Positions 1 through 9,372 of a stretch of DNA of 64,000 bases are shown in pieces (positions within the stretch are counted from its first letter, which is position 1; every line of letters begins with the position of its first letter). A program made the translations under genes and the position numbers. Below the pieces are notes generated by a model, which saw only the letters and a list, made by a program, of their open reading frames with translations, did not search any database and was not told the origin of the DNA. The stretch lies in NCBI GenBank assembly GCA_945898275.1, contig CAMDHZ010000009.1, positions 62,001 through 126,000 on the forward strand. Reading direction: 5' to 3'. This DNA is from Chitinophaga pinensis (GTDB lineage: Bacteria; Bacteroidota; Bacteroidia; UKL13-3).

Positions 1-1511
1 AGTTAAGAAGAAGTGATGTAGCCGACGGCATGCACCCTTCAAGCAAAGCAATTGGCTTTGAATTTGGATTTGATTTAGGAGAGGGTTGGAACGTAGAAAA
101 TAGAGGAAGATTTTCAGCGAATAATGGACGATTTTTAGCTCCATTCCCTGCAAATGTAGGAAGCACCGCAGATATGGTTAATGCCATTTCGGCTGCGCAA
201 GGTTGGACTTTAAGCAATCCAACACTAACCTATGCAGATAATGGCGAGGCCTTTACTGGAGATAAGGCAACAATCATACATATGTTTGATACCGAATTGA
301 GAAATTTCAATCTATTTGCAAATGATTTTAAAATCAAAAAGAAAATTAATGAGAAAATTACGATTAATGCAGGGTTATATAAGGCTAACCAAACAATTTC
401 AATGGCTTGGTTATGGAATTCATACCTTACAGAGGTTAATGGTGATGGTGCTAGGCTTATTAATATTGATACAGGTGCAACACGATTAACGCACAATGGC
501 CAAGTTGCTTATGGTGTGCCTGTTTGGGGAAATTGCTGTCAAAGAAGTTACGATACTAAATATGATATTATCGCCCCTTATGCTGGAGCAAGTTTTGATT
601 TGAAAGATTTATCAGTTGATGCTAGTATCAGATATGATATCGGTAATGTAAATGGAACCTTTGCAACAAGTTCACAAAGCACCAAAGATATGAATGGTGA
701 CGGAACAATTTCAGCAAACGAGTTAAGTGTTTCTTCTATCGATTATGCGAAATCAAGCGCGGTAAATTATACGTATAAGTACTTGTCTTATTCTGCCGGA
801 GCAAATTATAAGTTAACAGAAATGGATGCTGTATTTGCTAGATATAGCACTGGTGCGTCTGCAAAAGCCGACCGTATTTTATTTAGCAGTTCAATTCTTG
901 CTGGAGGAGATGCAAGAGCCACCTATGATGAAATTGCACAAGCAGAATTTGGTTATAAAATGCGTAGAAATAAGTTAGGATTATTCTTAACTGGATTCTT
1001 TGCTAACGTAAACGAACAAGGTGGTTATGAAGCAACAACTCAAAAGGTAATTGAGAACGATTACAAATCATACGGACTAGAAACAGAATTAACCTATGCC
1101 TTAAACAAATCTTTTGATATTAGAGGAAGTTTAACTTATACTAATGCTGAAATAACAAGTGGTACAAATAAAGGTAAAACCCCAAGAAGACAAGCACCAT
1201 TTATTTACAACTTCTTCTTAAACTATAAGTTCAGTAAGCATTCTGCAGGTTTAAATGTTATTGGTACTGCAAAATCCTTTGCGCAAGATGATAACAAATT
1301 AGTGATGCCTGCCTACACGATTACCAATGCTTACGTAAGTTTTGCGCTAAGCAAAAGTTTAAATTTTTCTTTGAATGCCAATAACATTCTTAATACGCTA
1401 GGTATTACAGAATCTGAAGAAGGCTCAATTGTAGAAAATCAAGCAAATATAATTAGAGCAAGATCGATCATGGGTAGATCGGTTTCTGCAACTTTAAGGT
1501 TAGTTTTTTAG
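1..1511 (+). CDS. TonB-dependent receptor, C-terminal part (5' end outside window)
   Basis: This is an outer-membrane TonB-dependent receptor cut by the window edge. The reading frame is open from base 3 with no stop, so the first in-window ATG (position 30) is internal. What remains is the beta-barrel: alternating aromatic and polar strands, and a final strand ending in V-F, which is typical of barrel insertion signals. The signal peptide, CTD and plug lie upstream. An EF-hand-like loop, DMNGDGTISANE, is encoded at 687-722 and probably sits in an extracellular loop. Downstream are a sodium/solute symporter, an invertase-like enzyme and a PfkB sugar kinase, so the likely substrate is sucrose or a related fructoside. 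That substrate is inferred from context only. Confidence 0.85.
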   Translation, partial: LRRSDVADGMHPSSKAIGFEFGFDLGEGWNVENRGRFSANNGRFLAPFPANVGSTADMVNAISAAQGWTLSNPTLTYADNGEAFTGDKATIIHMFDTELRNFNLFANDFKIKKKINEKITINAGLYKANQTISMAWLWNSYLTEVNGDGARLINIDTGATRLTHNGQVAYGVPVWGNCCQRSYDTKYDIIAPYAGASFDLKDLSVDASIRYDIGNVNGTFATSSQSTKDMNGDGTISANELSVSSIDYAKSSAVNYTYKYLSYSAGANYKLTEMDAVFARYSTGASAKADRILFSSSILAGGDARATYDEIAQAEFGYKMRRNKLGLFLTGFFANVNEQGGYEATTQKVIENDYKSYGLETELTYALNKSFDIRGSLTYTNAEITSGTNKGKTPRRQAPFIYNFFLNYKFSKHSAGLNVIGTAKSFAQDDNKLVMPAYTITNAYVSFALSKSLNFSLNANNILNTLGITESEEGSIVENQANIIRARSIMGRSVSATLRLVF

Positions 1512-1534
1512 TTTTTTTAGTTTAATTAGGATTA

Positions 1535-1567
1535 AGTTTCTGGTTTGCCTTTGGCAAACCAGAAACT
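1535..1567. repeat. 15-bp perfect intercistronic hairpin
   Basis: Positions 1535-1549 and 1553-1567 are exact inverted complements separated by TTT. The hairpin lies between the receptor stop and the symporter ATG at 1578. No T-run follows, so it is not a classic intrinsic terminator. It may be an mRNA processing or stability element that sets different receptor and symporter levels, or it may hinder ribosome access at 1578. The structure is seen directly; the role is inferred. Confidence 0.75.
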
Positions 1568-1577
1568 CTTACAGCTT

Positions 1578-3164
1578 ATGGAAATAAATACAATCGATCT
1601 CTTCATTATTCTGATTTACGTAATTGGAATCATTTATTACGGAATTCGTTCTGGAAAAAAAGCTACCTCAGAAGAATATTTTCTAGGTGGAAAATCTATG
1701 ACTTGGCCAGTAATTGGCCTTTCGATGTTTGCAGCTAATATTTCTAGTAATTCTCTAGTTGCAATTACAGGAGGAGCCTATATAAATGGCATTTCTGTTT
1801 TTAATTATGAATGGATGGCATCAGTTGTGCTAGTTGTTTTCTGCATTTTCATTTTACCTTTCTATTTAAATACTGGCATCTATACAATGCCTGAATATTT
1901 TGAAAAAAGATTTGATGCAAGAAGTAGAGTTTACTTCTCCATCATTACATTAATTGGGAATATATTCATCGATACCGCAGGTACTTTATATGCGGGATAT
2001 AAAACTATTTCATTTGTCGCAGTTGACCTAAACCCTTACTTAGTAGTTGCAGCATTGGCAGTATTTGCCGCTAGTTATACTATATTGGGTGGTCTTTCTA
2101 GCGTAATGAAGACCGAGGTAGTAAATACAATTATACTACTTTTTTCTGCCCTTGTACTTTCTATATTAATTTATAATCAAGGTGGCAGCTGGGAGCAAAT
2201 TAAAAGAGCAGCTGAAGTAAAAGGTAGTCACATGACACATCTTGTTTTGCCAAATTCAAATCCAAGTATGCCTTGGTTAGGATTGTTGTTTGGCGTACCA
2301 ATATTAGGATTTTATTTTTGGTGCAATAATCAGTTTATTGTGCAAAGAGCGCTTAGTGCACAAAATAAGGATGAGGCAAGAAAAGGTGCATTGTTTGCCG
2401 GTTTATTGAAACTGCCAGTTATGTTCTTATTAGTTATACCTGGAATAATTGCCATTCAATTGCTTCCAAACTTAAAAGATAGCAGTGAAGCATATCCAAG
2501 GTTAATGTTTGAATATTTACCAACTGGATTATTAGGGCTAACGATTGCAGGTTTTTTAGCAGCTATGGCCTCTGCTGTTAGTGCTACCTTAAATTCGGCT
2601 TCAACACTTGTTAGCATGGATCTGATTAGAAAAATTAAGCCAGATATTAGCTCCCAATCTCTTGTAAAAAGTGGACAAATTTCTACGGTAGTTTTTATGA
2701 TTGTCGCCGTACTTTGGGCCCCTCAAATAGCCAAGGCAACCTCATTTATGGATTACATGCAGGGTGTACTTTCGCTTATTTCGCCACCTGTTGTAGCTGT
2801 GTTTTTATCAGGATTGTTTTTTAAACGAACTACTGCAAATGGCGCATTTTATGGTTTAATGACAGGTTTGGCTTGTGGTATTTTCATTGTCGTTTGCTCA
2901 TTGTATGATTTTACTCAAATCAACAGTATTCCATTTTTGTTAAAAGCTCCTATCATTTTTGCAATTTGTTTTGTTGTTACCATGGTTATTTCCTTACTGG
3001 AAAATGCTCCTGCTGCAATTAAAACTGACGATTTGGTTTGGTCATTTAAGATGTATCAACAAGAAACTATTGAAATGAAATCTTTGGTTTGGTATAAAAA
3101 CTATAGGGTTTTAAGTGTCATGTTATTAATAGCTACCTTTTTATTGGTTATTGCTTTTAGATAA
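1578..3164 (+). CDS. Sodium:solute symporter (SSS family), likely sugar transporter
   Basis: This is an inner-membrane symporter of the SSS (SLC5-like) family, 528 residues, with about 13-14 hydrophobic segments spread over its whole length. Family-like features include the N-terminal D-x-F-I-I-L helix, the GGKSM-x-W loop after helix 1 and the A-x-x-S-A-T-L-N-S helix in the second half. I start it at the ATG at 1578; the frame is open further upstream only through TTG, and that stretch forms the hairpin at 1535-1567. It ends 5 bases before the invertase-like gene, so it is probably co-transcribed. The expected role is uptake of the intact sugar released into the periplasm by the upstream receptor. 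Substrate is inferred from neighbours. Confidence 0.88.
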   Translation: MEINTIDLFIILIYVIGIIYYGIRSGKKATSEEYFLGGKSMTWPVIGLSMFAANISSNSLVAITGGAYINGISVFNYEWMASVVLVVFCIFILPFYLNTGIYTMPEYFEKRFDARSRVYFSIITLIGNIFIDTAGTLYAGYKTISFVAVDLNPYLVVAALAVFAASYTILGGLSSVMKTEVVNTIILLFSALVLSILIYNQGGSWEQIKRAAEVKGSHMTHLVLPNSNPSMPWLGLLFGVPILGFYFWCNNQFIVQRALSAQNKDEARKGALFAGLLKLPVMFLLVIPGIIAIQLLPNLKDSSEAYPRLMFEYLPTGLLGLTIAGFLAAMASAVSATLNSASTLVSMDLIRKIKPDISSQSLVKSGQISTVVFMIVAVLWAPQIAKATSFMDYMQGVLSLISPPVVAVFLSGLFFKRTTANGAFYGLMTGLACGIFIVVCSLYDFTQINSIPFLLKAPIIFAICFVVTMVISLLENAPAAIKTDDLVWSFKMYQQETIEMKSLVWYKNYRVLSVMLLIATFLLVIAFR

Positions 3165-3169
3165 ACAAT

Positions 3170-4342
3170 ATGATGAATTCTGAAAATTCCTATCAAATAG
3201 CAATTAAGGTTTTAAAAGAGGCTTCCTTCGAACATGGTTTTTTAGCATCGGTTCAAAACGAAGCAAATTATAAAAGGGTTTGGACAAGGGATAGTGTTAT
3301 TTGTGGTTTAGCAGCGCTTCAAACTAATGATACTTACTTGGTTCAAACATTTAAGAAAGCTTTAATAACAATTTTTGACCACCAACATGATGCTGGATTT
3401 TTCCCTTCTAATGTTGGTCTCGAAGATAAACACTTAAGTTTTGGGGGCCCTGTTGGAAGAACTGATAATACTTCGTGGGCTATTATAGGTATGTGCAAGT
3501 TTTTAATTCAACACCCAGATTCGAATTTTGCAGACAGATACTTCAATAACATTGTCAATGGCTTTAAAGTATTAGATGCATGGGAGTTTAATGGAAAAGG
3601 CCTCATTTATGTGCCACAAAGCGGTAATTGGGCTGATGAATATTACCAACATGGTTATCTTTTAATGGATCAATTACTTAGAGTTTGGGCGTTAGAATTG
3701 GCCGCTGAAGTTTATAATTTAGATCATTATAAACATAAAGCCACTAGCTTAAGAACCATAATTGAGGAAAACTTTCATGGTTCAAATCAACATCAAAAGG
3801 CTTACATGCCACTTATAGAAAAGTCGAAATCAAATTTCCCAAAAGACTATTGGATAGGAGGGTTTAATCCATCAACCATTTACACAAACTTTGATTTATT
3901 GGCAAATACTTTAGCCATTTACCTTAAATTAGGTTCAAGCCAAATACAGGAACAACTTATTTCTTTCTTAAAGAATACAGTTAATAATAGTGAATTTATG
4001 ATTCCCTCATTTTCGCCAACTATTGAAGTGGATGAACCTGATTTTAATACACTCTTGTATTTGCATAGCTTTAAGTTTAGAAATTTTCCTCACCAATTTC
4101 ACAATGGAGGCTTATGGCCAGTTTGGAATGGATTTTTGGCAGGAGTAATTGCAAATACAGACAAAAGACTAGCAGAAGAAATTGGGAAAAGGGTAGATCA
4201 TGCTTGCAAATTAGGAACAAGTGAAAACCAAGTTTGGGACTTTAACGAATGTTTTAATGGAATAACAAATAAAACCCAAGGGATTTCTAAATGCAGCTGG
4301 TCTGCAGCTGGCTTAATACTAAGTAAGAACGCATTTTTATGA
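3170..4342 (+). CDS. GH100-like neutral/alkaline invertase
   Basis: The protein has 390 residues, no signal peptide and an (alpha/alpha)6-barrel look. It contains V-W-T-R-D-S near the N terminus, DNTSWAIIG in the middle and G-G-L-W-P-V-W-N-G near the C terminus, which recall GH100 invertases and relatives of amylo-alpha-1,6-glucosidases. GH100 enzymes hydrolyse sucrose to glucose and fructose in the cytoplasm. The following gene overlaps it by 4 bases (ATGA) and encodes a PfkB kinase, which fits phosphorylation of the released fructose. Two ATGs in tandem (3170, 3173) could start it. Family membership is from memory of motifs; specificity is inferred. Confidence 0.75.
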   Translation: MMNSENSYQIAIKVLKEASFEHGFLASVQNEANYKRVWTRDSVICGLAALQTNDTYLVQTFKKALITIFDHQHDAGFFPSNVGLEDKHLSFGGPVGRTDNTSWAIIGMCKFLIQHPDSNFADRYFNNIVNGFKVLDAWEFNGKGLIYVPQSGNWADEYYQHGYLLMDQLLRVWALELAAEVYNLDHYKHKATSLRTIIEENFHGSNQHQKAYMPLIEKSKSNFPKDYWIGGFNPSTIYTNFDLLANTLAIYLKLGSSQIQEQLISFLKNTVNNSEFMIPSFSPTIEVDEPDFNTLLYLHSFKFRNFPHQFHNGGLWPVWNGFLAGVIANTDKRLAEEIGKRVDHACKLGTSENQVWDFNECFNGITNKTQGISKCSWSAAGLILSKNAFL

Positions 4343-5250
4343 AACAGAAAAAGGTAATTGCTATAGGTGAGGTATTGGTAGATTTGATCAGTACAAACTT
4401 TGTAAATGAGTTAAGCGAGGCTAAGTCTTACCAAGTTTTTCAAGGTGGAAGTCCAGCTAATTTTTGTGGCAATTTATTGTGGCTTAATACACAAGCAGAA
4501 CTTATAGCAACTGTTGGGAATGATGGCCTTGGGTATTTTTTATTGAACCAAATAAAGCAAATTGGAATTAATACAGACCGAATACATGTTGAGAAGGGAA
4601 TTCCTACCTCACTAATTTTAGTTGGAAAAACCAAAGGTACTCCAGATTTTTTGGCATATAGAATGGCCGATAAGTTCATAAAAATAGCTAATATGAATTG
4701 GCTTGAAGATGCTAGTGTGTTACATACCAGCGCTTTTGCTTTGAGTCTTGAGCCAGCGCGAACCATTATCCTTGAGGCAATTAGTTTAGCGAGTAAGAAC
4801 GGAATAACAATTTCTGTGGATTGGAATTATGCAGAAGAAATTTGGACAGCAGGAGGAGGCCAAAATGTATTTACCGAGTTAATTAAATATAATCCTATGC
4901 TAAAATTTAGCTTGGATGATTATTGTAGGTTTTCTGGCTTAAACCAAGCGAGTGCTGAGGATGCCAAAGATTTTCTAAATGGTTTTCAATTAGATTTTTG
5001 TTGTTTAACTTGTGGTGCTGAGGGCGTATGGTATCGCCATAAAAATGAAAATTGGATATTTGAAGAAGCAAAGCCAATTAGTAGAATTGCCGATACTACT
5101 GGAGCGGGCGATGCTTTTTGGGCTGGATTTATTTCTGGTTGGTTGGAATTTAATTCGATTCAAGAGGGCATAAGTCGAGGACTAAATATTGCCGCAAAAA
5201 AAGTTGAAACTTTAGGGCCTTTATACTTAAGTAGAAATATTCCTATTTAA
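4339..5250 (+). CDS. PfkB-family carbohydrate kinase, probably fructokinase
   Basis: This cytosolic ribokinase/PfkB-fold kinase has 303 residues. The N terminus has the G-E-V-L-V-D-L segment and the F-x-G-G-S-P-A-N substrate-binding loop. The C terminus has the second PfkB signature DTTGAGDAFWAGF, in which GAGD supplies the catalytic Asp and the anion hole. It overlaps the invertase-like gene by 4 bases, so translation is probably coupled. In this context it most likely makes fructose-6-phosphate. Other sugars cannot be excluded. It is the last gene of the sugar operon; the next gene is convergent. Confidence 0.85.
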   Translation: MKQKKVIAIGEVLVDLISTNFVNELSEAKSYQVFQGGSPANFCGNLLWLNTQAELIATVGNDGLGYFLLNQIKQIGINTDRIHVEKGIPTSLILVGKTKGTPDFLAYRMADKFIKIANMNWLEDASVLHTSAFALSLEPARTIILEAISLASKNGITISVDWNYAEEIWTAGGGQNVFTELIKYNPMLKFSLDDYCRFSGLNQASAEDAKDFLNGFQLDFCCLTCGAEGVWYRHKNENWIFEEAKPISRIADTTGAGDAFWAGFISGWLEFNSIQEGISRGLNIAAKKVETLGPLYLSRNIPI

Positions 5251-5312
5251 CATAATATTAATTATAGGTAAAAATATAATTGCTGCTTATTCTAGTTTTT
5301 ATAGGTGGATTT

Positions 5313-6656
5313 CTAAGTAAACTTAAAATTAGACCCAATTACTTCGGCTTTAGAGCCTTCTTTAATGGTGAATGTAATCTTGGTGCCATTGCCTAACTTA
5401 CTTTCTGCAGTAATCTTACCGCCGTTGGCTTCGGTAAACATCTTACTTAATTTTAAACCTAAGCCAGTTCCTTTTTCTTTTTTGGTTCCCTCGGTAGTTT
5501 TACCCATCACAAATATTTGGCTAAGTTGAGTTTCACTCATGCCAATGCCCTCATCGATAACTTGTATTTCTATTTCTCCACGATAATTTTTGAAATTATT
5601 TATTGTAATGATAGATCCTGTATTTGAAAATTTGATGGCATTGTTAACCAAATTCCTAAGGATAATATAAAACAAATCCTTGTCACCAAAAGCATACATT
5701 AGATCAGAAGCGTTGTTTTGAATAAAAATTTTCTTCTTTTTAATTGAATTCTGGCTACCCTCAATAATGGTTTGAACAGCTTTGTTTACTTCAAAATTTA
5801 CATTGTTCACATGTAAGCCACCCATTTGACTTCTAGCCCAAAACAGAATATTCTCAACTAATGCCGCCGTTTCCTCCATTTGGGAACTTGCAACCTTAAT
5901 CAGTTCTTCCTTTTGCGTTTTGCTGATTTCGTCATCTATTAATAAATCAAACAACCCTTTAGCGTTATTTATTGGTCCTCGTAAATCATGACCTAAAGTA
6001 GCAAAAATGGTATTTTTATAGGTATCCAAGTCCTTTAAAGCTCCAAATTGCAATTGAATTACTTCGTTTTTTGCTTCAATTTCACTTCTTATGCGGTTAT
6101 TCTGTTCTTTAAAATAAATTGAAAATTCTCCGAGGATTATCCCAGAAATAATAATTGAAATAATTATATCTAATAACTGGATTTCCCTAGACGAATATGG
6201 AACGACCTCTTCTGGGTATTTAAAATAATAGATAAGCATTGATATCAAACCAATGTAAATAACCGATATCATAATATAATAATGCCTTCTGTTTAGAAAG
6301 TAGGCTAAATATACGGGCACTGATAGAAAGTAAAGTAGAATAGGCCCTTCAAACCCACCGTTCAAAGGCCAAAACAAAATTAAGAAAAATAGGACTGTTG
6401 CCGCCAAAAATATCCCATCAGTGCATGTAGCCTTCTTATTTTTTCTAACTCGAAAAAAGTAAGCTATTGTTATTAAGGCAATAAGAAGACAAAATAAGCT
6501 GAGTAGTAAATCAAATCCTAGTAAATAATTGCTAATCACGCCCGTAAAAGCTGCAATAGCGATAGCAGAAGAAACAATTAAAAATAGCCTTGAGGTAACA
6601 TCGTCTTGCGATATCCCATTGTAAAACCATTTTAAAAATGTTTCTTTTGCTTTCAA
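5313..6656 (-). CDS. Membrane sensor histidine kinase
   Basis: The protein has 447 residues. About six hydrophobic segments cover residues 20-180 (a MASE-like sensor region with little periplasmic material). A linker follows, then a HisKA domain with the phospho-acceptor H223 in the L-G-H-D-L-R-G-P motif, and a HATPase_c domain with an N-box (N-L-V-N-N-A-I-K), a G1 box (D-E-G-I-G-M) and a G2 box (G-T-G-L-G-L). It is a complete kinase without an attached receiver domain. No response regulator gene is adjacent, so it is an orphan whose partner is elsewhere. It lies 14 bases downstream of gyrA on the same strand. The stimulus is unknown. Confidence 0.9.
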   Translation of the reverse strand: MKAKETFLKWFYNGISQDDVTSRLFLIVSSAIAIAAFTGVISNYLLGFDLLLSLFCLLIALITIAYFFRVRKNKKATCTDGIFLAATVLFFLILFWPLNGGFEGPILLYFLSVPVYLAYFLNRRHYYIMISVIYIGLISMLIYYFKYPEEVVPYSSREIQLLDIIISIIISGIILGEFSIYFKEQNNRIRSEIEAKNEVIQLQFGALKDLDTYKNTIFATLGHDLRGPINNAKGLFDLLIDDEISKTQKEELIKVASSQMEETAALVENILFWARSQMGGLHVNNVNFEVNKAVQTIIEGSQNSIKKKKIFIQNNASDLMYAFGDKDLFYIILRNLVNNAIKFSNTGSIITINNFKNYRGEIEIQVIDEGIGMSETQLSQIFVMGKTTEGTKKEKGTGLGLKLSKMFTEANGGKITAESKLGNGTKITFTIKEGSKAEVIGSNFKFT

Positions 6657-6669
6657 TGTTTAAAGTTTA

Positions 6670-9192
6670 TTATTCTGGTGTATCAGTATCTATTATAGCA
6701 TCATCAGCACCTTCAATTTGTTCACCCTCAATTCCTTCTTCCTCTTCTACCCCAGGTATATAATTAATTTTAGCTACACTAGCAATTTCATCTTTGTCTC
6801 CAATATTAATTAAACGAACCCCTTGAGTAACCCTGCCTAAAATACGAAGTTCCTTTACACTTAATCTAATGGTTATGCCACTTTTATTAATAATCATGAT
6901 ATCATTGGTATCATCAACATCTTTGATGGTTACCAATTTACCCGTCTTATCAGTAACTTTCATGGCGCTTACACCTTTTCCGCCCCTATTTGTAATTCTG
7001 TAATCTTCAACCTCTGAGCGTTTTCCCATACCATTTTCAGTTACCACTAAAACATTAGTTTTAGAAGCATCCTCAATTGAAGCCATACCAATTACTTCAT
7101 CCCCTTCTTCTAATCTGATTGCCCTCACTCCTGTTGCGTTTCTACCCATTGGTCTTACTGTACTTTCATTGAACCTAATGGCTTTACCCTCACGACTGGC
7201 AATAATAATCTCACTGGTGCCATTGGTTAATCTCGCCTCAACCAAATTATCTCCTTCTCTAACATTTATAGCATTAATACCATTTGCCCTTGGTCTGCTA
7301 TATGCTTCTAGAGTAGTTTTCTTAATGGTTCCTTTTTGGGTTACCATAATTATATTATTTTGATTGATATATTCCTCATCAACCAAAGTTCTTACACATA
7401 AAAATGCTTTTACCTTTTCTTCTACAGGAATATTTATTAGATTTTGAACCGCTCTTCCTTTTGTATTCTTCTCTCCTTCTGGTATTTCGTAAACTCTTAA
7501 CCAGAAACATCTTCCTTGTTCAGTAAACAACATCAAGTAATTATGATTGGTTGCCATGAAAATATGTTCAACAAAGTCTTCCTGACGTTTTGCTACTCCT
7601 TTACTTCCTCTACCTCCTCTTGCTTGCGTTCTATATTCATTTAAGGATGTACGTTTTACATATCCCAAATGAGAAATGGTAATTACCACTTCTTCATCTG
7701 GTATTAAGTCTTCCATACTCATTTCATTGCCAGCCATTTCAATAACCGACCTACGTTCATCGCCATATTTGCTCTTCATCTCAGCTAATTCGTCTTTGAT
7801 GATTTGCATTCTGAGAGGCTCATTGCTAAGAATTTCTTGCAGTTTTGCAATTAATTCCATGATTTGAGCATACTCTTCTTTTATTTTGTCGCGTTCAAGA
7901 CCTGTTAATCTTTGCAAACGCATATCAAGGATAGCCTTTGATTGGATATCAGAAAGCTTAAATCGCTCCATTAACCCATTTTTAGCTTCCTCAGGTGTTG
8001 TGGCTGCTCTGATAAGTGCAATTACTTCATCTAAATGATCAAGTGCAATTAATAATCCTTCTAAAATATGTGCACGTTTTTGAGCCTCCTCTAAATCATA
8101 CTGCGTACGTTTGATAATTACCTGATGTCTATGCTCAACAAAATGAACAATTAAGTCTTTTAGATTTAAAGTTTCTGGTCGGCCTTTTACCAATGCAACA
8201 TTATTAACACTGAAAGAGGTTTGCAACTGAGTGTATTTGAAAAGTTTATTCAATACAACATTTGGCACAGCGTCTCTTTTCAAATCAAATACCATGCGCA
8301 TACCGTCTCTATCACTTTCATCGCGCACATCGCTAATGCCTTCAATTACCTTTTCATTAACCAAATCAGCAATTTGCTTAATCAAAGTTGCCTTGTTAAC
8401 TTGGTAAGGAATCTCGTGCACAACAATTTGGTCTTTGCCAGTTTTTGAAGTTTCAAATCCGGCTTGCGCACGCATTACAATTCTACCTCTACCAGTCTCA
8501 AATGCTTGTTTAACACCCTCATAACCATAGATAATTCCACCTGTAGGAAAATCTGGTGCTTTAATGTACTTCATTAAATCGGCAATGGTAATTTCGCGAT
8601 TGTCGATATAGGCCACGATGCCGTCCACAACTTCGGATAGATTATGAGGAGCCATGTTTGTAGCCATACCAACTGCAATCCCTGAAGCTCCATTCATTAA
8701 TAAATTAGGAACTTTTGCAGGAAGTACAGTAGGTTCAGTTAAACTATCATCAAAATTTGAACGGAAGTCAACAGTGTTTTTTTCAATATCCGTTAAAAGT
8801 TCTTCAGCAATTTTTCTTAACCTAGCTTCCGTGTAACGCATCGCTGCAGGTGGATCACCATCTACCGAGCCAAAGTTTCCTTGGCCATCTACTAGCATAT
8901 AGCGCATGTTCCACTCCTGCGCCATCCTTACCATGGTGTCATAAACCGAACTGTCTCCATGCGGATGATATTTACCTAAAACCTCCCCAACAATACGTGC
9001 ACTCTTCTTATAGGGCCTGTTTGAAGCCAAACCCAATTCTGTCATACCATACAATACCCTGCGATGCACAGGCTTTAATCCATCTCGCACATCTGGTAAA
9101 GCTCTACTCACAATAACCGACATCGAATAATCGATGTAGGCGGTTTTCATTTCATCTTCGATGTTAATCTGTATAATTCTATCTTCTGCCAT
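6670..9192 (-). CDS. gyrA: DNA gyrase subunit A
   Basis: This is the 840-residue breakage-reunion subunit of DNA gyrase. The active-site tyrosine is Y120 in the [10 protein letters not shown] motif. The quinolone-pocket residues keep the sensitive-type Ser81 and Asp85 ([10 protein letters not shown]). The C-terminal beta-pinwheel carries a GyrA-box-like Q-A-R-G-G-R-G, which separates it from the ParC encoded at 55.7-58.4 kb. An acidic tail ends the protein. I start it at the ATG at 9192; a GTG 21 bases upstream is possible but adds non-conserved residues. gyrB is not in the window. Confidence 0.97.
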   Translation of the reverse strand: MAEDRIIQINIEDEMKTAYIDYSMSVIVSRALPDVRDGLKPVHRRVLYGMTELGLASNRPYKKSARIVGEVLGKYHPHGDSSVYDTMVRMAQEWNMRYMLVDGQGNFGSVDGDPPAAMRYTEARLRKIAEELLTDIEKNTVDFRSNFDDSLTEPTVLPAKVPNLLMNGASGIAVGMATNMAPHNLSEVVDGIVAYIDNREITIADLMKYIKAPDFPTGGIIYGYEGVKQAFETGRGRIVMRAQAGFETSKTGKDQIVVHEIPYQVNKATLIKQIADLVNEKVIEGISDVRDESDRDGMRMVFDLKRDAVPNVVLNKLFKYTQLQTSFSVNNVALVKGRPETLNLKDLIVHFVEHRHQVIIKRTQYDLEEAQKRAHILEGLLIALDHLDEVIALIRAATTPEEAKNGLMERFKLSDIQSKAILDMRLQRLTGLERDKIKEEYAQIMELIAKLQEILSNEPLRMQIIKDELAEMKSKYGDERRSVIEMAGNEMSMEDLIPDEEVVITISHLGYVKRTSLNEYRTQARGGRGSKGVAKRQEDFVEHIFMATNHNYLMLFTEQGRCFWLRVYEIPEGEKNTKGRAVQNLINIPVEEKVKAFLCVRTLVDEEYINQNNIIMVTQKGTIKKTTLEAYSRPRANGINAINVREGDNLVEARLTNGTSEIIIASREGKAIRFNESTVRPMGRNATGVRAIRLEEGDEVIGMASIEDASKTNVLVVTENGMGKRSEVEDYRITNRGGKGVSAMKVTDKTGKLVTIKDVDDTNDIMIINKSGITIRLSVKELRILGRVTQGVRLINIGDKDEIASVAKINYIPGVEEEEGIEGEQIEGADDAIIDTDTPE

Positions 9193-9372
9193 AATTCTTT
9201 TTAAATTAAGCACCTAATTCAATTCAACTTTGAAACAAACTAAGCCACTTATTTCCTATAAATCATTGCAAAATAAGGATTAGATAACGATTTGTACATA
9301 TAAAATTCCCACAAATTTGATAGTAAATGTGGATAAGCATTTAAAGGTTTTTATCTTTATATTTGAGGTGAT

